From: Buttiauxella agrestis | GTDB taxonomy: Bacteria; Pseudomonadota; Gammaproteobacteria; Enterobacterales; Enterobacteriaceae | Assembly (NCBI RefSeq): GCF_900446255.1 | Contig: NZ_UIGI01000001.1 | Coordinates: forward strand, 2,444,763 to 2,508,762 | Length of the DNA stretch: 64,000 nt | Direction of reading: 5' to 3' | Shown: positions 18,137-26,867 of the stretch, in pieces | Numbering within the stretch: position 1 is the first letter of the stretch | Layout of the letters: the number at the start of each line of letters is the position of its first letter | Program-made: the position numbers and the translations under genes | Notes under the pieces: model-generated | The model's database searches: none | Seen by the model: the letters and a program-made list of their open reading frames with translations, nothing else | Told to the model about the DNA's origin: nothing

Positions 18137-18645
18137 TGAGAGTTCACGAACACGGTGGCATGGAAGGCAAAGCACGCATGCGCCGCGAGCGTCTGTTTGA
18201 TGCCAGCGACATTCGTTTGCTGATCCTGCATTTCCTTTCAGGTAACGCGGCCCACGGTTACGAGTTGATTAAGTCCATCGAAGCGACGGCCAAAGGTGAA
18301 TACGTACCCAGTCCCGGGATTATCTACCCGAACCTTTCGTTACTTGAGGAGATGGGATTTATCGCTGCGGTGCAGGGCGACAGCAGTAAAAAAGCCTGGA
18401 TGTTAACCGCAGAGGGTCAGGCTGAACTCGCGCAACAGCAGGAACACCTTGGGCATATCATTGCGAAGCTCGAATCGTTAGGCGTGCTGGGTGACAACCG
18501 CCGTTTGCCAGAGATTCAGCGCGCGATTCATAATTTCAAAATGGCGCTCAATACCAAACTTGGCCAGAGCGATTTACCTAAAGAGACGCTGTATAAAATC
18601 ATCGATACCCTGGATCAGGCCGCGAAAGATATCGAGCGGAGTTAA
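18136..18645 (+). CDS. PadR-family transcriptional regulator (YqjI-like, without metal-binding tail)
   Basis: 169 residues: a PadR winged helix (~20-95; LLILHFLSGNAAHGYELIKS, then SPGIIYPNLSLLEEMGFI) and a C-terminal dimerisation helix region (~110-165). E. coli YqjI has a His/Cys-rich N-terminal extension that senses nickel; here only HEHGG remains, so metal sensing is probably altered or lost. Translation is coupled to the preceding ferric reductase, which it presumably represses together with itself, perhaps through the ATATC-TAT-GATAT site. An internal ATG (residue 9 or 15) is an alternative start. Confidence 0.8.
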   Translation: MRVHEHGGMEGKARMRRERLFDASDIRLLILHFLSGNAAHGYELIKSIEATAKGEYVPSPGIIYPNLSLLEEMGFIAAVQGDSSKKAWMLTAEGQAELAQQQEHLGHIIAKLESLGVLGDNRRLPEIQRAIHNFKMALNTKLGQSDLPKETLYKIIDTLDQAAKDIERS

Positions 18646-18671
18646 TTTCGTCCATTCTCGACAATGAAGCA

Positions 18672-18698
18672 TAAAGATTCGCCCAAATCTGCCGAAAC
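18672..18698 (+). promoter_or_regulatory. Sigma-28 (FliA) flagellar promoter of tsr
   Basis: TAAAGATT at 18672-18679, an 11-base spacer and GCCGAAAC at 18691-18698 match the FliA consensus TAAAGTTT-N11-GCCGATAA closely, 33 bp before the tsr start. Confidence 0.88.
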
Positions 18699-18731
18699 TA
18701 TATGCTTCTGTTGCCATGAGAATAAAAAAGC

Positions 18732-20396
18732 ATGTTAAATCGTATAAAAGTTGTTACCAGCCTACTATTTGTGCTGGGTTTATTTGGAATTTTACAAATG
18801 ACGTCCGGCGGGTTGTTCTTTAACGCGCTGAAAAACGACAAAGAAAACTTCACTGTGCTGCAAACGATTCGCCAGCAACAGTCGACGCTCAACGGTAGCT
18901 GGGTGGCGTTATTGCAAACCCGCAACACGCTTAACCGTGCGGGTATCCGTCATATGATGGACACCAACAACATCGGGAGTGGTGCGACGGTCAATGAGCT
19001 GATGCTGATTGCCAGCCAGTCGCTCAAGCAGGCCGAAAAAGAGTGGGCCGCGTATGAAGCGCTGCCACGCGATCCGCGCCAGAGCGAAGAGTCCATCAAT
19101 GAAATCAAGCGTAACTATGCGATTTACCATGGTGCTTTGGCCGAACTGATCCAGTTGCTGGGGGCGGGTAAAATTAATGAATTCTTCGACCAGCCGACGC
19201 AGAAGTATCAGGATGGGTTTGAGAAAGAGTACGTTAACTATCTGCAACAAAACGACCACTTGTACCAGGAAGCGGTTGACGACAATAACCAGTCTTATTC
19301 ACAGGCCATCTGGATACTGGTTGTCATTCTGACGCTGGTTGTCGCGGCCATTATTACCGTGTGGCTGGGTATCAAGAAAACCCTCATCGAACCGCTTCAT
19401 CGCTTGATTGATAACATCCGCCACATTGCGGATGGCGATTTGGTGCACACCATTGATGTGCATGGCACCAATGAAATGGGCCAACTGGCGGCAAGTCTGC
19501 GACACATGCAGTCAGAGCTTGTGAGCACTGTTAACGAAGTTCGTAACGGCGCACATGCGATTTATAGCGGTGCCAGTGAAATCTCTATCGGTAATAACGA
19601 CCTGTCTTCCCGTACCGAGCAACAAGCCGCTTCGCTTGAAGAGACCGCTGCCAGCATGGAACAGCTGACCGCGACCGTTAAGCAGAATGCCGAAAACGCC
19701 CGCCAGGCAAGCCAGCTGGCGTTGAGCGCGTCAGAAACCGCGCAGAAGGGCGGCAAAGTGGTGGATAACGTGGTGCGCACCATGAATGACATCGCTGGCA
19801 GCTCGAAGAAAATTGCCGACATTACCAGTGTGATTGATGGCATCGCTTTCCAGACCAATATTCTGGCGCTGAACGCCGCTGTTGAAGCGGCGCGTGCCGG
19901 TGAACAAGGCCGAGGTTTTGCGGTTGTTGCAGGTGAAGTCCGCAACCTGGCGCAACGCAGCGCGCAAGCGGCGAAAGAGATCAAAGGCCTGATTGAAGAT
20001 TCCGTCAACAAAGTGGATACCGGTTCAACGCTGGTTGAAAGCGCGGGCGAAACCATGGGTGAAATCGTCAATGCGGTCACGCGTGTGACGGATATCATGG
20101 GCGAAATCGCGTCGGCGTCTGATGAGCAAAGCCGGGGTATCGACCAGGTCGGTCTGGCGGTGTCTGAAATGGATCGCGTAACCCAGCAAAACGCCGCCCT
20201 GGTGGAGGAATCCGCCGCCGCCGCTTCTGCACTGGAAGATCAGGCGAGCCGTTTGACTCAGGCTGTTGCCGTGTTCCGTATTGGTCAGGAAGCCAAAAAG
20301 GAGTCTCGTCAGGTTGAGCCAAAACTGACTATCGCTCCGGTGATGAATCGTAAAGCCGCCGTCAGCGACTCAAACGAGAACTGGGAAACCTTCTGA
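18732..20396 (+). CDS. tsr: Serine chemoreceptor Tsr (methyl-accepting chemotaxis protein I)
   Basis: 554 residues, one of the clearest matches in the window. Transmembrane helix 1 (~9-30), periplasmic four-helix ligand domain (~35-190), transmembrane helix 2 (~191-212), HAMP (~215-265) and a long signalling coiled coil. The serine-binding residues of E. coli Tsr are present: Arg and Asn in [12 protein letters not shown] and the FFDQPT segment. Methylation helices ([16 protein letters not shown]) and the hairpin tip [20 protein letters not shown] are intact, and the C-terminus ends NWETF, the pentapeptide that tethers CheR and CheB. Transcribed alone from a FliA promoter. Confidence 0.96.
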   Translation: MLNRIKVVTSLLFVLGLFGILQMTSGGLFFNALKNDKENFTVLQTIRQQQSTLNGSWVALLQTRNTLNRAGIRHMMDTNNIGSGATVNELMLIASQSLKQAEKEWAAYEALPRDPRQSEESINEIKRNYAIYHGALAELIQLLGAGKINEFFDQPTQKYQDGFEKEYVNYLQQNDHLYQEAVDDNNQSYSQAIWILVVILTLVVAAIITVWLGIKKTLIEPLHRLIDNIRHIADGDLVHTIDVHGTNEMGQLAASLRHMQSELVSTVNEVRNGAHAIYSGASEISIGNNDLSSRTEQQAASLEETAASMEQLTATVKQNAENARQASQLALSASETAQKGGKVVDNVVRTMNDIAGSSKKIADITSVIDGIAFQTNILALNAAVEAARAGEQGRGFAVVAGEVRNLAQRSAQAAKEIKGLIEDSVNKVDTGSTLVESAGETMGEIVNAVTRVTDIMGEIASASDEQSRGIDQVGLAVSEMDRVTQQNAALVEESAAAASALEDQASRLTQAVAVFRIGQEAKKESRQVEPKLTIAPVMNRKAAVSDSNENWETF

Positions 20397-20409
20397 TTTT
20401 TTAGACAAG

Positions 20410-20456
20410 CCTGGATAAGCGACAGTGCCGGATGACGCTGCGCTTATCCGGCCTAC
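20410..20456. repeat. REP-type palindrome downstream of tsr
   Basis: CTGGATAAGCG faces CGCTTATCCGG, with an inner GGATGACGC arm; same family as the elements at 16811 and 48081. It probably serves as a 3'-end stabiliser for tsr mRNA. The remaining bases to 20645 (about 190) contain the rhm promoter region, in which I see no clear operator. Confidence 0.8.
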
Positions 20457-20645
20457 AACGCGTAAATGTCAGTTCCAGTACAACCTGTTGTACTGCTGCT
20501 AAAAAAATCTGCGTGCTTCCTCACATTTCTCCGTACTAAATCTTCGCGTTTATCCGACAAACAAAAAAGTATGACCCTCTTCACATAAGCACAGCGTACC
20601 GATCGCCACACTTGATTCCATCAGACAAGACCGGAGTCCAGCCCA

Positions 20646-21425
20646 ATGGAATCAAGCAAAGTTCCCGCACTCACGCGATCTATCGAAATTATCAATTTCA
20701 TTGCGCAGCACGGGCCATCCAGTGCTGCAACGTTGATGAACGCACTGGGTATCCCGAAAAGCACTCTTTATCTGCTGTTAGCGGAATTAAAGAAGCACCG
20801 GTTTCTGGCGGTTGATGCACAAGATAACTACTGCCTGTGGACCAAGCTGGTTGAGCTTGCCGGGCATGCGCTGAGTAAAATCGACCTGCGGGATATTGCC
20901 CGTAAGCGTCTGACTCAATTAATGGAGCTGACCGGATTGCTGTGTCATTTGGGGATCATTGATGGCGGGAATGCTTATTACATCCTGAAAATCGAATCCT
21001 CATCCACTATCAGCGTGCGTTCGCATGAAGGGAAAAGTCTCTCGCTGAGCCGTTCGGGTATTGGCAAATGCCTGCTCGCCTGGCAGCCCTCGCCGCAGCG
21101 TGAAAACATTGTTGCCGGGCTTGATTACAGCCCCAGTACGCTGACCTCGATTACCACCCCAGAACGCATGCTCCAGGAGATAGAAAAGATCCGCTATCAA
21201 GGCTGGAGCTATGACCGGGGGGAAGATTATACCGATGTGCGCTGTGTCGCCGCTCCTGTATTCAATGGGCACAACAACCTCACTGCCGCTATCTCAGTGG
21301 TCGGTACTCGCCTGCAAATCAATGATGACAATCGTGACCTGATTGCCAGCCAGACTATTGCCTGCGCCAAAGATATTTCCCGTTTACTCGGCTGGCGCAG
21401 TCCGTTTGACCTGAAAGCCTCATAA
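20646..21425 (+). CDS. rhmR: IclR-family regulator of L-rhamnonate utilisation, RhmR
   Basis: 259 residues, matching E. coli YfaX/RhmR (260) and followed by the same genes. An N-terminal IclR winged helix (~10-75; [20 protein letters not shown]) is joined to the effector-binding domain (~85-250) with [18 protein letters not shown] and AAISVVG. It presumably represses rhmDTA in the absence of rhamnonate or a derived ligand. Here it is first in the operon, on the same strand as its targets, 25 bp before rhmD. Confidence 0.9.
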   Translation: MESSKVPALTRSIEIINFIAQHGPSSAATLMNALGIPKSTLYLLLAELKKHRFLAVDAQDNYCLWTKLVELAGHALSKIDLRDIARKRLTQLMELTGLLCHLGIIDGGNAYYILKIESSSTISVRSHEGKSLSLSRSGIGKCLLAWQPSPQRENIVAGLDYSPSTLTSITTPERMLQEIEKIRYQGWSYDRGEDYTDVRCVAAPVFNGHNNLTAAISVVGTRLQINDDNRDLIASQTIACAKDISRLLGWRSPFDLKAS

Positions 21426-21450
21426 CCTATTTCATAAGGAGAACGACCCA

Positions 21451-22656
21451 ATGACCCTACCTAAAATTAAACACGTTCGAGCCTGGTACCTGGGCGGTGC
21501 GACCGCAGAAAAAGGCAGCGGGGGTGCCGATTACCACGATCAGGGCAATCAGCACTGGATTGATGACCATATCGCGACACCAATGAGTAAATACGCCCAG
21601 TATGAGCAATCACGCCAGTCGTTTGGTATCAACGTACTGGGCACCTTAGTGGTGGAAATCGAAGCCGAAAATGGACAGACCGGTTTCGCGGTATCCACGG
21701 CCGGTGAAATGGGATGCTTTATTGTCGAAAAACACCTCAATCGTTTTATAGAAGGCAAATGCGTCAGCGATATCAAACTCATTCACGATCAAATGCTGAA
21801 TGCTTCGATGTATTACTCCGGTTCTGGCGGCCTGGTCATGAATACCATTTCCTGTATCGATCTCGCATTATGGGATCTGTTTGGGAAAGTGGTCGGGCTG
21901 CCCGTTTATAAGCTGTTAGGAGGAGCGGTGCGTGATGAAATTCAGTTTTACGCCACCGGCGCTCGCCCGGATCTCGCCAAAGAGATGGGGTTTATCGGCG
22001 GCAAAATGCCAACGCACTGGGGGCCGCACGATGGCGATGCGGGTATCCGTAAAGATGCCGCTATGGTGGCGCAATATCGTGAAAAATGCGGGCCAGACTT
22101 CTGGTTAATGCTCGATTGCTGGATGAGCCAGGATGTGAATTATGCCACCAAACTTGCCCATGCCTGCGCCCCGTACAACCTGAAGTGGATCGAGGAATGC
22201 CTGCCGCCTCAGCAATACGAAGGTTATCGCGAACTCAAGCGCAATGCGCCTCCAGGTATGATGGTTACTAGCGGTGAACACCACGGCACCTTGCAATCCT
22301 TCCGCACGCTGGCGGAGACGGGCATCGATATTATGCAGCCGGATGTAGGCTGGTGCGGTGGTTTAACCACGCTGGTAGAAATTGCGGCGATTGCTAAATC
22401 TCGCGGGCAGCTCGTTGTGCCGCACGGTTCGTCGGTCTACTCCCATCATGCGGTGATAACTTTTACTAATACGCCTTTTAGCGAATTCCTGATGACCAGT
22501 CCGGATTGCTCAACGATGCGTCCGCAGTTTGACCCGATTTTGCTCAATGAGCCGGTGCCTGTGAACGGACGGATGCACAAATCGGTGCTGGATAAACCTG
22601 GCTTTGGTGTTGAGCTTAACCGGGAATTAAACCTTAAACGTCCTTACAGCCATTAA
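21451..22656 (+). CDS. rhmD: L-rhamnonate dehydratase RhmD
   Basis: Mg-dependent enolase-superfamily dehydratase converting L-rhamnonate to 2-keto-3-deoxy-L-rhamnonate. 401 residues, identical in length and very close in sequence to E. coli YfaW/RhmD. An N-terminal capping domain with the active-site segment [14 protein letters not shown] (~residues 28-41) precedes the barrel with metal ligands in [18 protein letters not shown] and SGEHHGTLQ, and the catalytic His in [22 protein letters not shown] lies before the start. Confidence 0.97.
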   Translation: MTLPKIKHVRAWYLGGATAEKGSGGADYHDQGNQHWIDDHIATPMSKYAQYEQSRQSFGINVLGTLVVEIEAENGQTGFAVSTAGEMGCFIVEKHLNRFIEGKCVSDIKLIHDQMLNASMYYSGSGGLVMNTISCIDLALWDLFGKVVGLPVYKLLGGAVRDEIQFYATGARPDLAKEMGFIGGKMPTHWGPHDGDAGIRKDAAMVAQYREKCGPDFWLMLDCWMSQDVNYATKLAHACAPYNLKWIEECLPPQQYEGYRELKRNAPPGMMVTSGEHHGTLQSFRTLAETGIDIMQPDVGWCGGLTTLVEIAAIAKSRGQLVVPHGSSVYSHHAVITFTNTPFSEFLMTSPDCSTMRPQFDPILLNEPVPVNGRMHKSVLDKPGFGVELNRELNLKRPYSH

Positions 22657-22743
22657 TCATCCCGTGTCACGTTCAACAGGGCACTAACGCCTTTTATTCG
22701 TGACACTGTCACCTTTATTGGTCTCATTGAGAGGAAGACTGCT

Positions 22744-24039
22744 ATGGATTCCGTTTTAAATCGCGCCGTGAAGAAGAACCGCGCACGCCTGATTCCGTTC
22801 ATGCTGGCGCTGTATATTCTGGCATTCCTTGACCGCTCTAATATCGGTTTTGCGAAAGAGACCTATCAGATAGATACCGGACTGAGCAATGAAGCGTATG
22901 CGCTTGGCGCGGGGATCTTCTTTGTGGTGTACGCCTTCCTGGGCGTTCCGGCGAATTTGCTGATGCGAAAATGGGGGGCTCGCCGCTGGATTGGTGGCAC
23001 AACTTTGTTATGGGGAATGCTCTCGGCTGCCATGGGGTACGCCGATACCGAAGCGAAGTTTCTCATTGTTCGGACACTGCTGGGTGCGGCGGAGGCTGGG
23101 TTTTTCCCCGGCATGATCTATCTCACCTCACAATGGTTCCCGCAGCAAAATCGCGCTGCAATTATGGGGCTGTTTTACATGGGCGCGCCTCTGGCGTTAA
23201 CCCTTGGCTCACCACTTTCCGGTGCGTTACTGGAAATGCATGGCTTTATGGGCAGCCCCGGCTGGTACTGGATGTTTCTGATTGAGGGGCTGCTGGCCGT
23301 GGGCGCTGGTGTGTTCACCTTTTTCTATCTCGACGATACCCCACAAAAAGCCCGTTTTCTGACGGAAGAAGAGAAGCGAGTGTTGCTGGCTCAACTGGCG
23401 CTTGAAGACGAGAAGAAAACCAACTCGCGGTTTATGGACGCCATCAGCAACAGCCGGGTATGGCAGCTCGCCATCATCTACATGACCATTCAGATTGCGG
23501 TATACGGGCTGATTTTCTTCTTACCCACCCAGGTCGCAGAACTGATGGGCACCAAAGTCGGGTTTACCGCCTCCCTGGTCACCGCCATTCCCTGGATAGC
23601 CGCTCTGTTTGGTACCTGGTACATCCCGCGTTACTCCGACAGAACCGGCGATCGTAAAAATGTGGCGGCTCTGACGCTGCTGGCCGCGGGCGTGGGTATT
23701 GGGGTTTCTGGCTTAGTCAGCCCTGTTTTCGCCATTGTTGCGCTGTGTGTGGCGGCCATTGGTTTTATTGCCGTACAACCGGTTTTCTGGACGATGCCCA
23801 CGCAGCTTCTTTCAGGGACGGCGCTGGCCGCAGGCATTGGTTTTGTGAATCTGTTCGGCGCGGTTGGCGGTTTTCTGGCACCGCTTATTCGAGTCAAAGC
23901 GGAAACGGCTTTTAACAGCAATGCCGCAGGATTGCTGGCGCTGGCTGGCATCGCCATTGTCGGTGCGTTGATTATCTTCACTCTTAGCGTGGCAAAACAG
24001 GCACCGCTAACACGAATTAATAAAAAGGAATCGGTATGA
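22744..24039 (+). CDS. rhmT: MFS transporter, probable L-rhamnonate importer RhmT
   Basis: 431 residues with 12 predicted membrane helices, of the anion:cation symporter (GudP/ExuT-like) branch. Helix 1 contains [19 protein letters not shown], the branch signature, and the loop 2-3 motif [12 protein letters not shown] is present. Lies between rhmD and rhmA with a 4-bp overlap (ATGA) to the latter, so it is presumably the rhamnonate uptake protein, as proposed for E. coli YfaV. Confidence 0.92.
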   Translation: MDSVLNRAVKKNRARLIPFMLALYILAFLDRSNIGFAKETYQIDTGLSNEAYALGAGIFFVVYAFLGVPANLLMRKWGARRWIGGTTLLWGMLSAAMGYADTEAKFLIVRTLLGAAEAGFFPGMIYLTSQWFPQQNRAAIMGLFYMGAPLALTLGSPLSGALLEMHGFMGSPGWYWMFLIEGLLAVGAGVFTFFYLDDTPQKARFLTEEEKRVLLAQLALEDEKKTNSRFMDAISNSRVWQLAIIYMTIQIAVYGLIFFLPTQVAELMGTKVGFTASLVTAIPWIAALFGTWYIPRYSDRTGDRKNVAALTLLAAGVGIGVSGLVSPVFAIVALCVAAIGFIAVQPVFWTMPTQLLSGTALAAGIGFVNLFGAVGGFLAPLIRVKAETAFNSNAAGLLALAGIAIVGALIIFTLSVAKQAPLTRINKKESV

Positions 24040-24839
24040 ATTCGCTGTTATCTAATCCGTTTAAGCAGGGCATTTTGAACAACGAGGTACAAATTGGGCT
24101 GTGGTTGAGTAGCACCTCATCCTACCTGGCTGAAATTGCGGCGACATCAGGTTATGACTGGCTTTTGATAGACGGTGAACATGCTCCCAATACCGTGCAG
24201 GATCTCTATCATCAGTTGCAGGCCATTGCCGCTTACCGCAGCCAGCCGGTGATCCGTCCCGTTGAAGGACAGCGGAGCATTATTAAGCAGATGTTGGATA
24301 TTGGCGCCCGCACTCTGCTTATTCCGATGGTGGATACGCCTGAGCAGGCGCGCGAGATTGTCAGCGCCACACGTTACCCACCGCTTGGAACCCGTGGCGT
24401 TGGCGCTAGTGTGGCTCGCGCCGCCCGCTGGGGGCGGGTAGAAAACTATATGGCGCAGGCGAACGATGAATTATGCGTGTTAATTCAGGCCGAAAGCAAA
24501 ACGGCACTGGATAACCTGGACGCTTTACTGGAAGTCGATGGTATCGACGGGATTTTTATCGGTCCGGCAGATTTGTCCGCATCATTGGGTTATCCGGATA
24601 ACGCCAACCACCCGGAAGTGCAGCGCATCATTGAGCAGAGCATTCGCCGCATTCGTCATGCAGGGAAGGCGGCGGGATTCCTGGCGGTTAACCCGGAAAT
24701 GGCGAAAAAATGCATCGAGTGGGGCGCTAATTTCGTCGCGGTTGGCGTGGATACCATGCTCTATACACAAGCGCTGGATGCCCGGCTGGCGTTATTCAGC
24801 CAGACGCCAGTGAGCAACGGTAATAAAAACAGCTACTAA
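24036..24839 (+). CDS. rhmA: 2-Keto-3-deoxy-L-rhamnonate aldolase RhmA
   Basis: Metal-dependent class II HpcH/HpaI aldolase that splits 2-keto-3-deoxy-L-rhamnonate into pyruvate and L-lactaldehyde. 267 residues, as E. coli YfaU. Catalytic His in [10 protein letters not shown] (~residue 49), metal ligands in IQAESKTAL (~153) and [11 protein letters not shown] (~179). Last gene of rhmRDTA; the enzymes after lactaldehyde are not in the window. Confidence 0.96.
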   Translation: MNSLLSNPFKQGILNNEVQIGLWLSSTSSYLAEIAATSGYDWLLIDGEHAPNTVQDLYHQLQAIAAYRSQPVIRPVEGQRSIIKQMLDIGARTLLIPMVDTPEQAREIVSATRYPPLGTRGVGASVARAARWGRVENYMAQANDELCVLIQAESKTALDNLDALLEVDGIDGIFIGPADLSASLGYPDNANHPEVQRIIEQSIRRIRHAGKAAGFLAVNPEMAKKCIEWGANFVAVGVDTMLYTQALDARLALFSQTPVSNGNKNSY

Positions 24840-24850
24840 CAAAGCAAACC

Positions 24851-24884
24851 GTAGGTCGGGTAAGCGCAAGCGTCACCCGACATT
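24851..24884. repeat. REP-type palindrome between rhmA and hipT
   Basis: GTAGGTCGGGTAAGCG facing CGTCACCCGACAT. A half-REP between convergent genes, likely acting as an mRNA end. Confidence 0.75.
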
Positions 24885-24891
24885 TCCCAAT

Positions 24892-25929
24892 CTACAATTC
24901 CGCCTCATCCAGGCGCATCAACCTGTCCAGGCGCTGATGGTAACAACGCAGCGTGGCGTCAATCGCCTCGGGCGGCATAAACGAATCACGATATACCGCT
25001 TCCACAATGCGACTCTCTTTTTGCAAATCACTTAATAACTTGACGATCAGTTTGTCGGTCAATCCTATCGCCAGGCCGAGTTCCCGGAAATCCATACCCA
25101 GATATTCGCCGTATGCGGTTTTAAAACCGGGCGCTAACTCGCGTTCGCCTTCCTCGCAACTCAGTAACGGCAGCGCCATAAATCCTGAGCTAAAAATGGC
25201 CGGATAGGGCGCAACCGAGACAAAATCATAAACCGGCGATAGCGTCGGCTCGCCCATACGCGGGTGTATCAGCCCGAAATTGCGCAGGTGCATATCGTTA
25301 TTGCCCAGCAGATACGCGTAAGCAATGCGCCGGAACAGGTCGATTTTAAAGGCGAGGTTGCTATTCACATGCTGCGTCAGGAACTCGGCTAATTGTTGAT
25401 AGCTGACGTTCTGTTTGCCGTCGCTGCCGGTTTTTCCGTACTTTTCGCCGACATTCATCGCCGCATCCAGTTGTTCCTGGTGGATTGCCGCCCCGGTTTG
25501 AATGTCTCTGTCAAAGCGGCGGATCACAAAGGCCAACTCTGGCGTGGCTTGGTTGTCTTCACACGCAAATCTCACCAGCCCATGAGGCGGCACGTCAAAT
25601 CCCAGCCGCGCCATAAGCGTCATGGTGGCGTGTTCGTTTTCCGCCAGATGGGGGAATTCTGCCGGGGACGGTTTTAGGATGTATTCGCCCTGGTGTTCAA
25701 CCACGGCAAATTCACCGTCGCGCACCACCATTTGCAATTTAGGCTGATAGCCGGAGATGCTCATCCCGCGCTGGGCTTTGGGCAATTCATGAATAAATTC
25801 ATTGCGCGTAAAACTTAGCTGCGGGTTCACTTTGCCAGAGCCAGTCAGGTGCTTCAGCCCTTTGGTTGAATAGCCGGACTCTCGCTCTTTGGCCTGCACC
25901 AGCGGCGTCAAAAGAATAGGGCAACGCAT
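24892..25929 (-). CDS. hipT: HipT toxin kinase of a HipBST toxin-antitoxin system
   Basis: A 345-residue HipA-like Ser/Thr kinase without the N-terminal subdomain of HipA. The Gly-rich loop QRGMSISGYQPKL places Ser at positions 57 and 59, precisely the two autophosphorylated serines described for E. coli O127 HipT. Catalytic segments LLGNNDMHLRNFGL (~residues 220-233) and SPVYDFVSVAPY (~245) are intact. HipT of O127 phosphorylates tryptophanyl-tRNA synthetase TrpS and stops growth; the small partner HipS, not HipB, neutralises it. Here hipT is the last gene of hipB-hipS-hipT with a 2-bp gap after hipS. All active-site elements appear functional. Confidence 0.92.
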   Translation of the reverse strand: MRCPILLTPLVQAKERESGYSTKGLKHLTGSGKVNPQLSFTRNEFIHELPKAQRGMSISGYQPKLQMVVRDGEFAVVEHQGEYILKPSPAEFPHLAENEHATMTLMARLGFDVPPHGLVRFACEDNQATPELAFVIRRFDRDIQTGAAIHQEQLDAAMNVGEKYGKTGSDGKQNVSYQQLAEFLTQHVNSNLAFKIDLFRRIAYAYLLGNNDMHLRNFGLIHPRMGEPTLSPVYDFVSVAPYPAIFSSGFMALPLLSCEEGERELAPGFKTAYGEYLGMDFRELGLAIGLTDKLIVKLLSDLQKESRIVEAVYRDSFMPPEAIDATLRCYHQRLDRLMRLDEAEL

Positions 25930-25931
25930 CG

Positions 25932-26246
25932 TTAATCCTCTTGCATGCTGACCAGTTGCACCGCACCAATCAGGTTTTTACCGTTATCGATAAGCATCCC
26001 GAGAAGGTCATGCTCGTCGCGCTGCTGTAATTGGCTGTAGCGCATTTTCAGCCAGCCTTCCGGTGCCAGCGAGGCAAAAAAGGGCGGCAGCGTCGGGCTT
26101 TGAAAATGACCCACACGCACCGGTAAACTGAGCGACAGCGGCGGGCCGACGTAATCTGCGCGATAGCTAAATGCAAAACCGTTGTCGTCCTGGCGCAGCT
26201 CACCCACCGGTTCACCGTATAACCAGACCTCTACACGGCGGCGCAT
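25932..26246 (-). CDS. hipS: HipS antitoxin (HipA N-subdomain-like)
   Basis: A 104-residue protein equal to the N-terminal subdomain 1 that is fused in HipA but separate in HipBST systems: RVEVWLYGEPVGELRQDD, SLSLPVR and the conserved PPFFASLAPEGWLKMRYSQL, ending at GAVQLVSMQED. In the O127 system this piece is the antitoxin; a conserved Trp (here in PEGWLKM) inserts into HipT. It overlaps hipB by 16 bp and lies 2 bp before hipT, so the three are made as a set. Confidence 0.9.
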   Translation of the reverse strand: MRRRVEVWLYGEPVGELRQDDNGFAFSYRADYVGPPLSLSLPVRVGHFQSPTLPPFFASLAPEGWLKMRYSQLQQRDEHDLLGMLIDNGKNLIGAVQLVSMQED

Positions 26247-26554
26247 AATTTCACCCCCAGCGCCTCGGCAACGCGTAATACCGTGCCAAATTTGACCTGT
26301 TCCGGATCTTTAAACAGGCGTTTGAGCGTGGATGCCGACACGCCAGTTTGCAGCTCAAGTGTTGCCAGGTCGATGTCGAGCTCTTTGCGGCGCTGGTTGA
26401 GTTGCGCCCCGAGTTGGGCTGATTCGCTAATGACGTGTTCGCTTACGGCCAGGTCTGATTCCTGCGCCCGCAGAATCACCGCTTTTTTAACGTCATTCAA
26501 TAATTCGCCCATCGCATGCAGTTTGTCGGCAAGCGTAGTGGTGTCGTAGTTCAT
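26231..26554 (-). CDS. hipB: HipB HTH component of HipBST
   Basis: 107 residues from the ATG at 26554, chosen because AAAGGGGTC precedes it; an upstream ATG adds seven residues and puts that site inside the gene. An N-terminal helical region (~1-45) precedes a Xre-type helix-turn-helix (~50-100; LATLELQTGVSASTLKRLFKDP, then LRVAEALGVKLCA). HipB binds the operon promoter and the HipST complex. Candidate operators lie upstream at 26607-26624 and 26769-26787. Confidence 0.88.
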   Translation of the reverse strand: MNYDTTTLADKLHAMGELLNDVKKAVILRAQESDLAVSEHVISESAQLGAQLNQRRKELDIDLATLELQTGVSASTLKRLFKDPEQVKFGTVLRVAEALGVKLCAAV

Positions 26555-26606
26555 TTCTGACCCCTTTCTTTTCATTTAAGCAGGGAAATGGTTGTCTGTG
26601 AGCCTT

Positions 26607-26624
26607 TGATACAAAAATGTATCA
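26607..26624. promoter_or_regulatory. TGATACA-AAAA-TGTATCA inverted repeat, candidate HipB operator
   Basis: Perfect 7-bp arms around four A's, 53 bp upstream of the hipB start. The position fits autoregulation of hipBST. Binding by HipB is inference. Confidence 0.5.
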
Positions 26625-26768
26625 TGCGTGAGCTTTATTGTCTTTTTTTTAATTTAAATGGCTCATATTTGGTCTGATCCATATTTAATAGATTATTAAA
26701 GACCTTTTTATGAATGATAAACACGACAATAGACCATTTGTGAGCTTTTAACAGGAAGCGAAATCGGC

Positions 26769-26787
26769 TTATCCAGATTCTGGATAA
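26769..26787. promoter_or_regulatory. 19-bp perfect palindrome TTATCCAGATTCTGGATAA
   Basis: Nine-base arms around one T. It contains TATCC-N7-GGATA, one base shorter than the K-12 HipB operator TATCC-N8-GGATA, yet it lies ~80 bp before the monooxygenase cluster and ~215 bp from hipB. It may serve either unit. Confidence 0.5.
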
Positions 26788-26867
26788 CCAAATGTAAATT
26801 AATTGTTTCACTCAGGTAGCGCGAATCCCTATTAATGAAGGCATGTTAATCAACACGAGTTTGTTGC

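Larger units (their letters stand above)
26555..26867. other. 313-bp divergent control region between hipB and the monooxygenase cluster
   Basis: No gene. AT-rich. It holds two perfect palindromes (listed separately), three direct copies of GTGAGCYTT (26598, 26628, 26740) and, near its right end, a TTAATCAACACGAGT leader before the ATG at 26868. Promoters for both directions must lie here. Confidence 0.7.

Noticed and set aside
17519-18175. 218-residue open frame on the minus strand
   Set aside because: Antisense to the siderophore-interacting protein gene, which has clear FAD and NAD motifs.
19562-20098. 178-residue Ser/Ala/Thr-rich open frame on the minus strand
   Set aside because: A shadow of the highly repetitive signalling domain of tsr.
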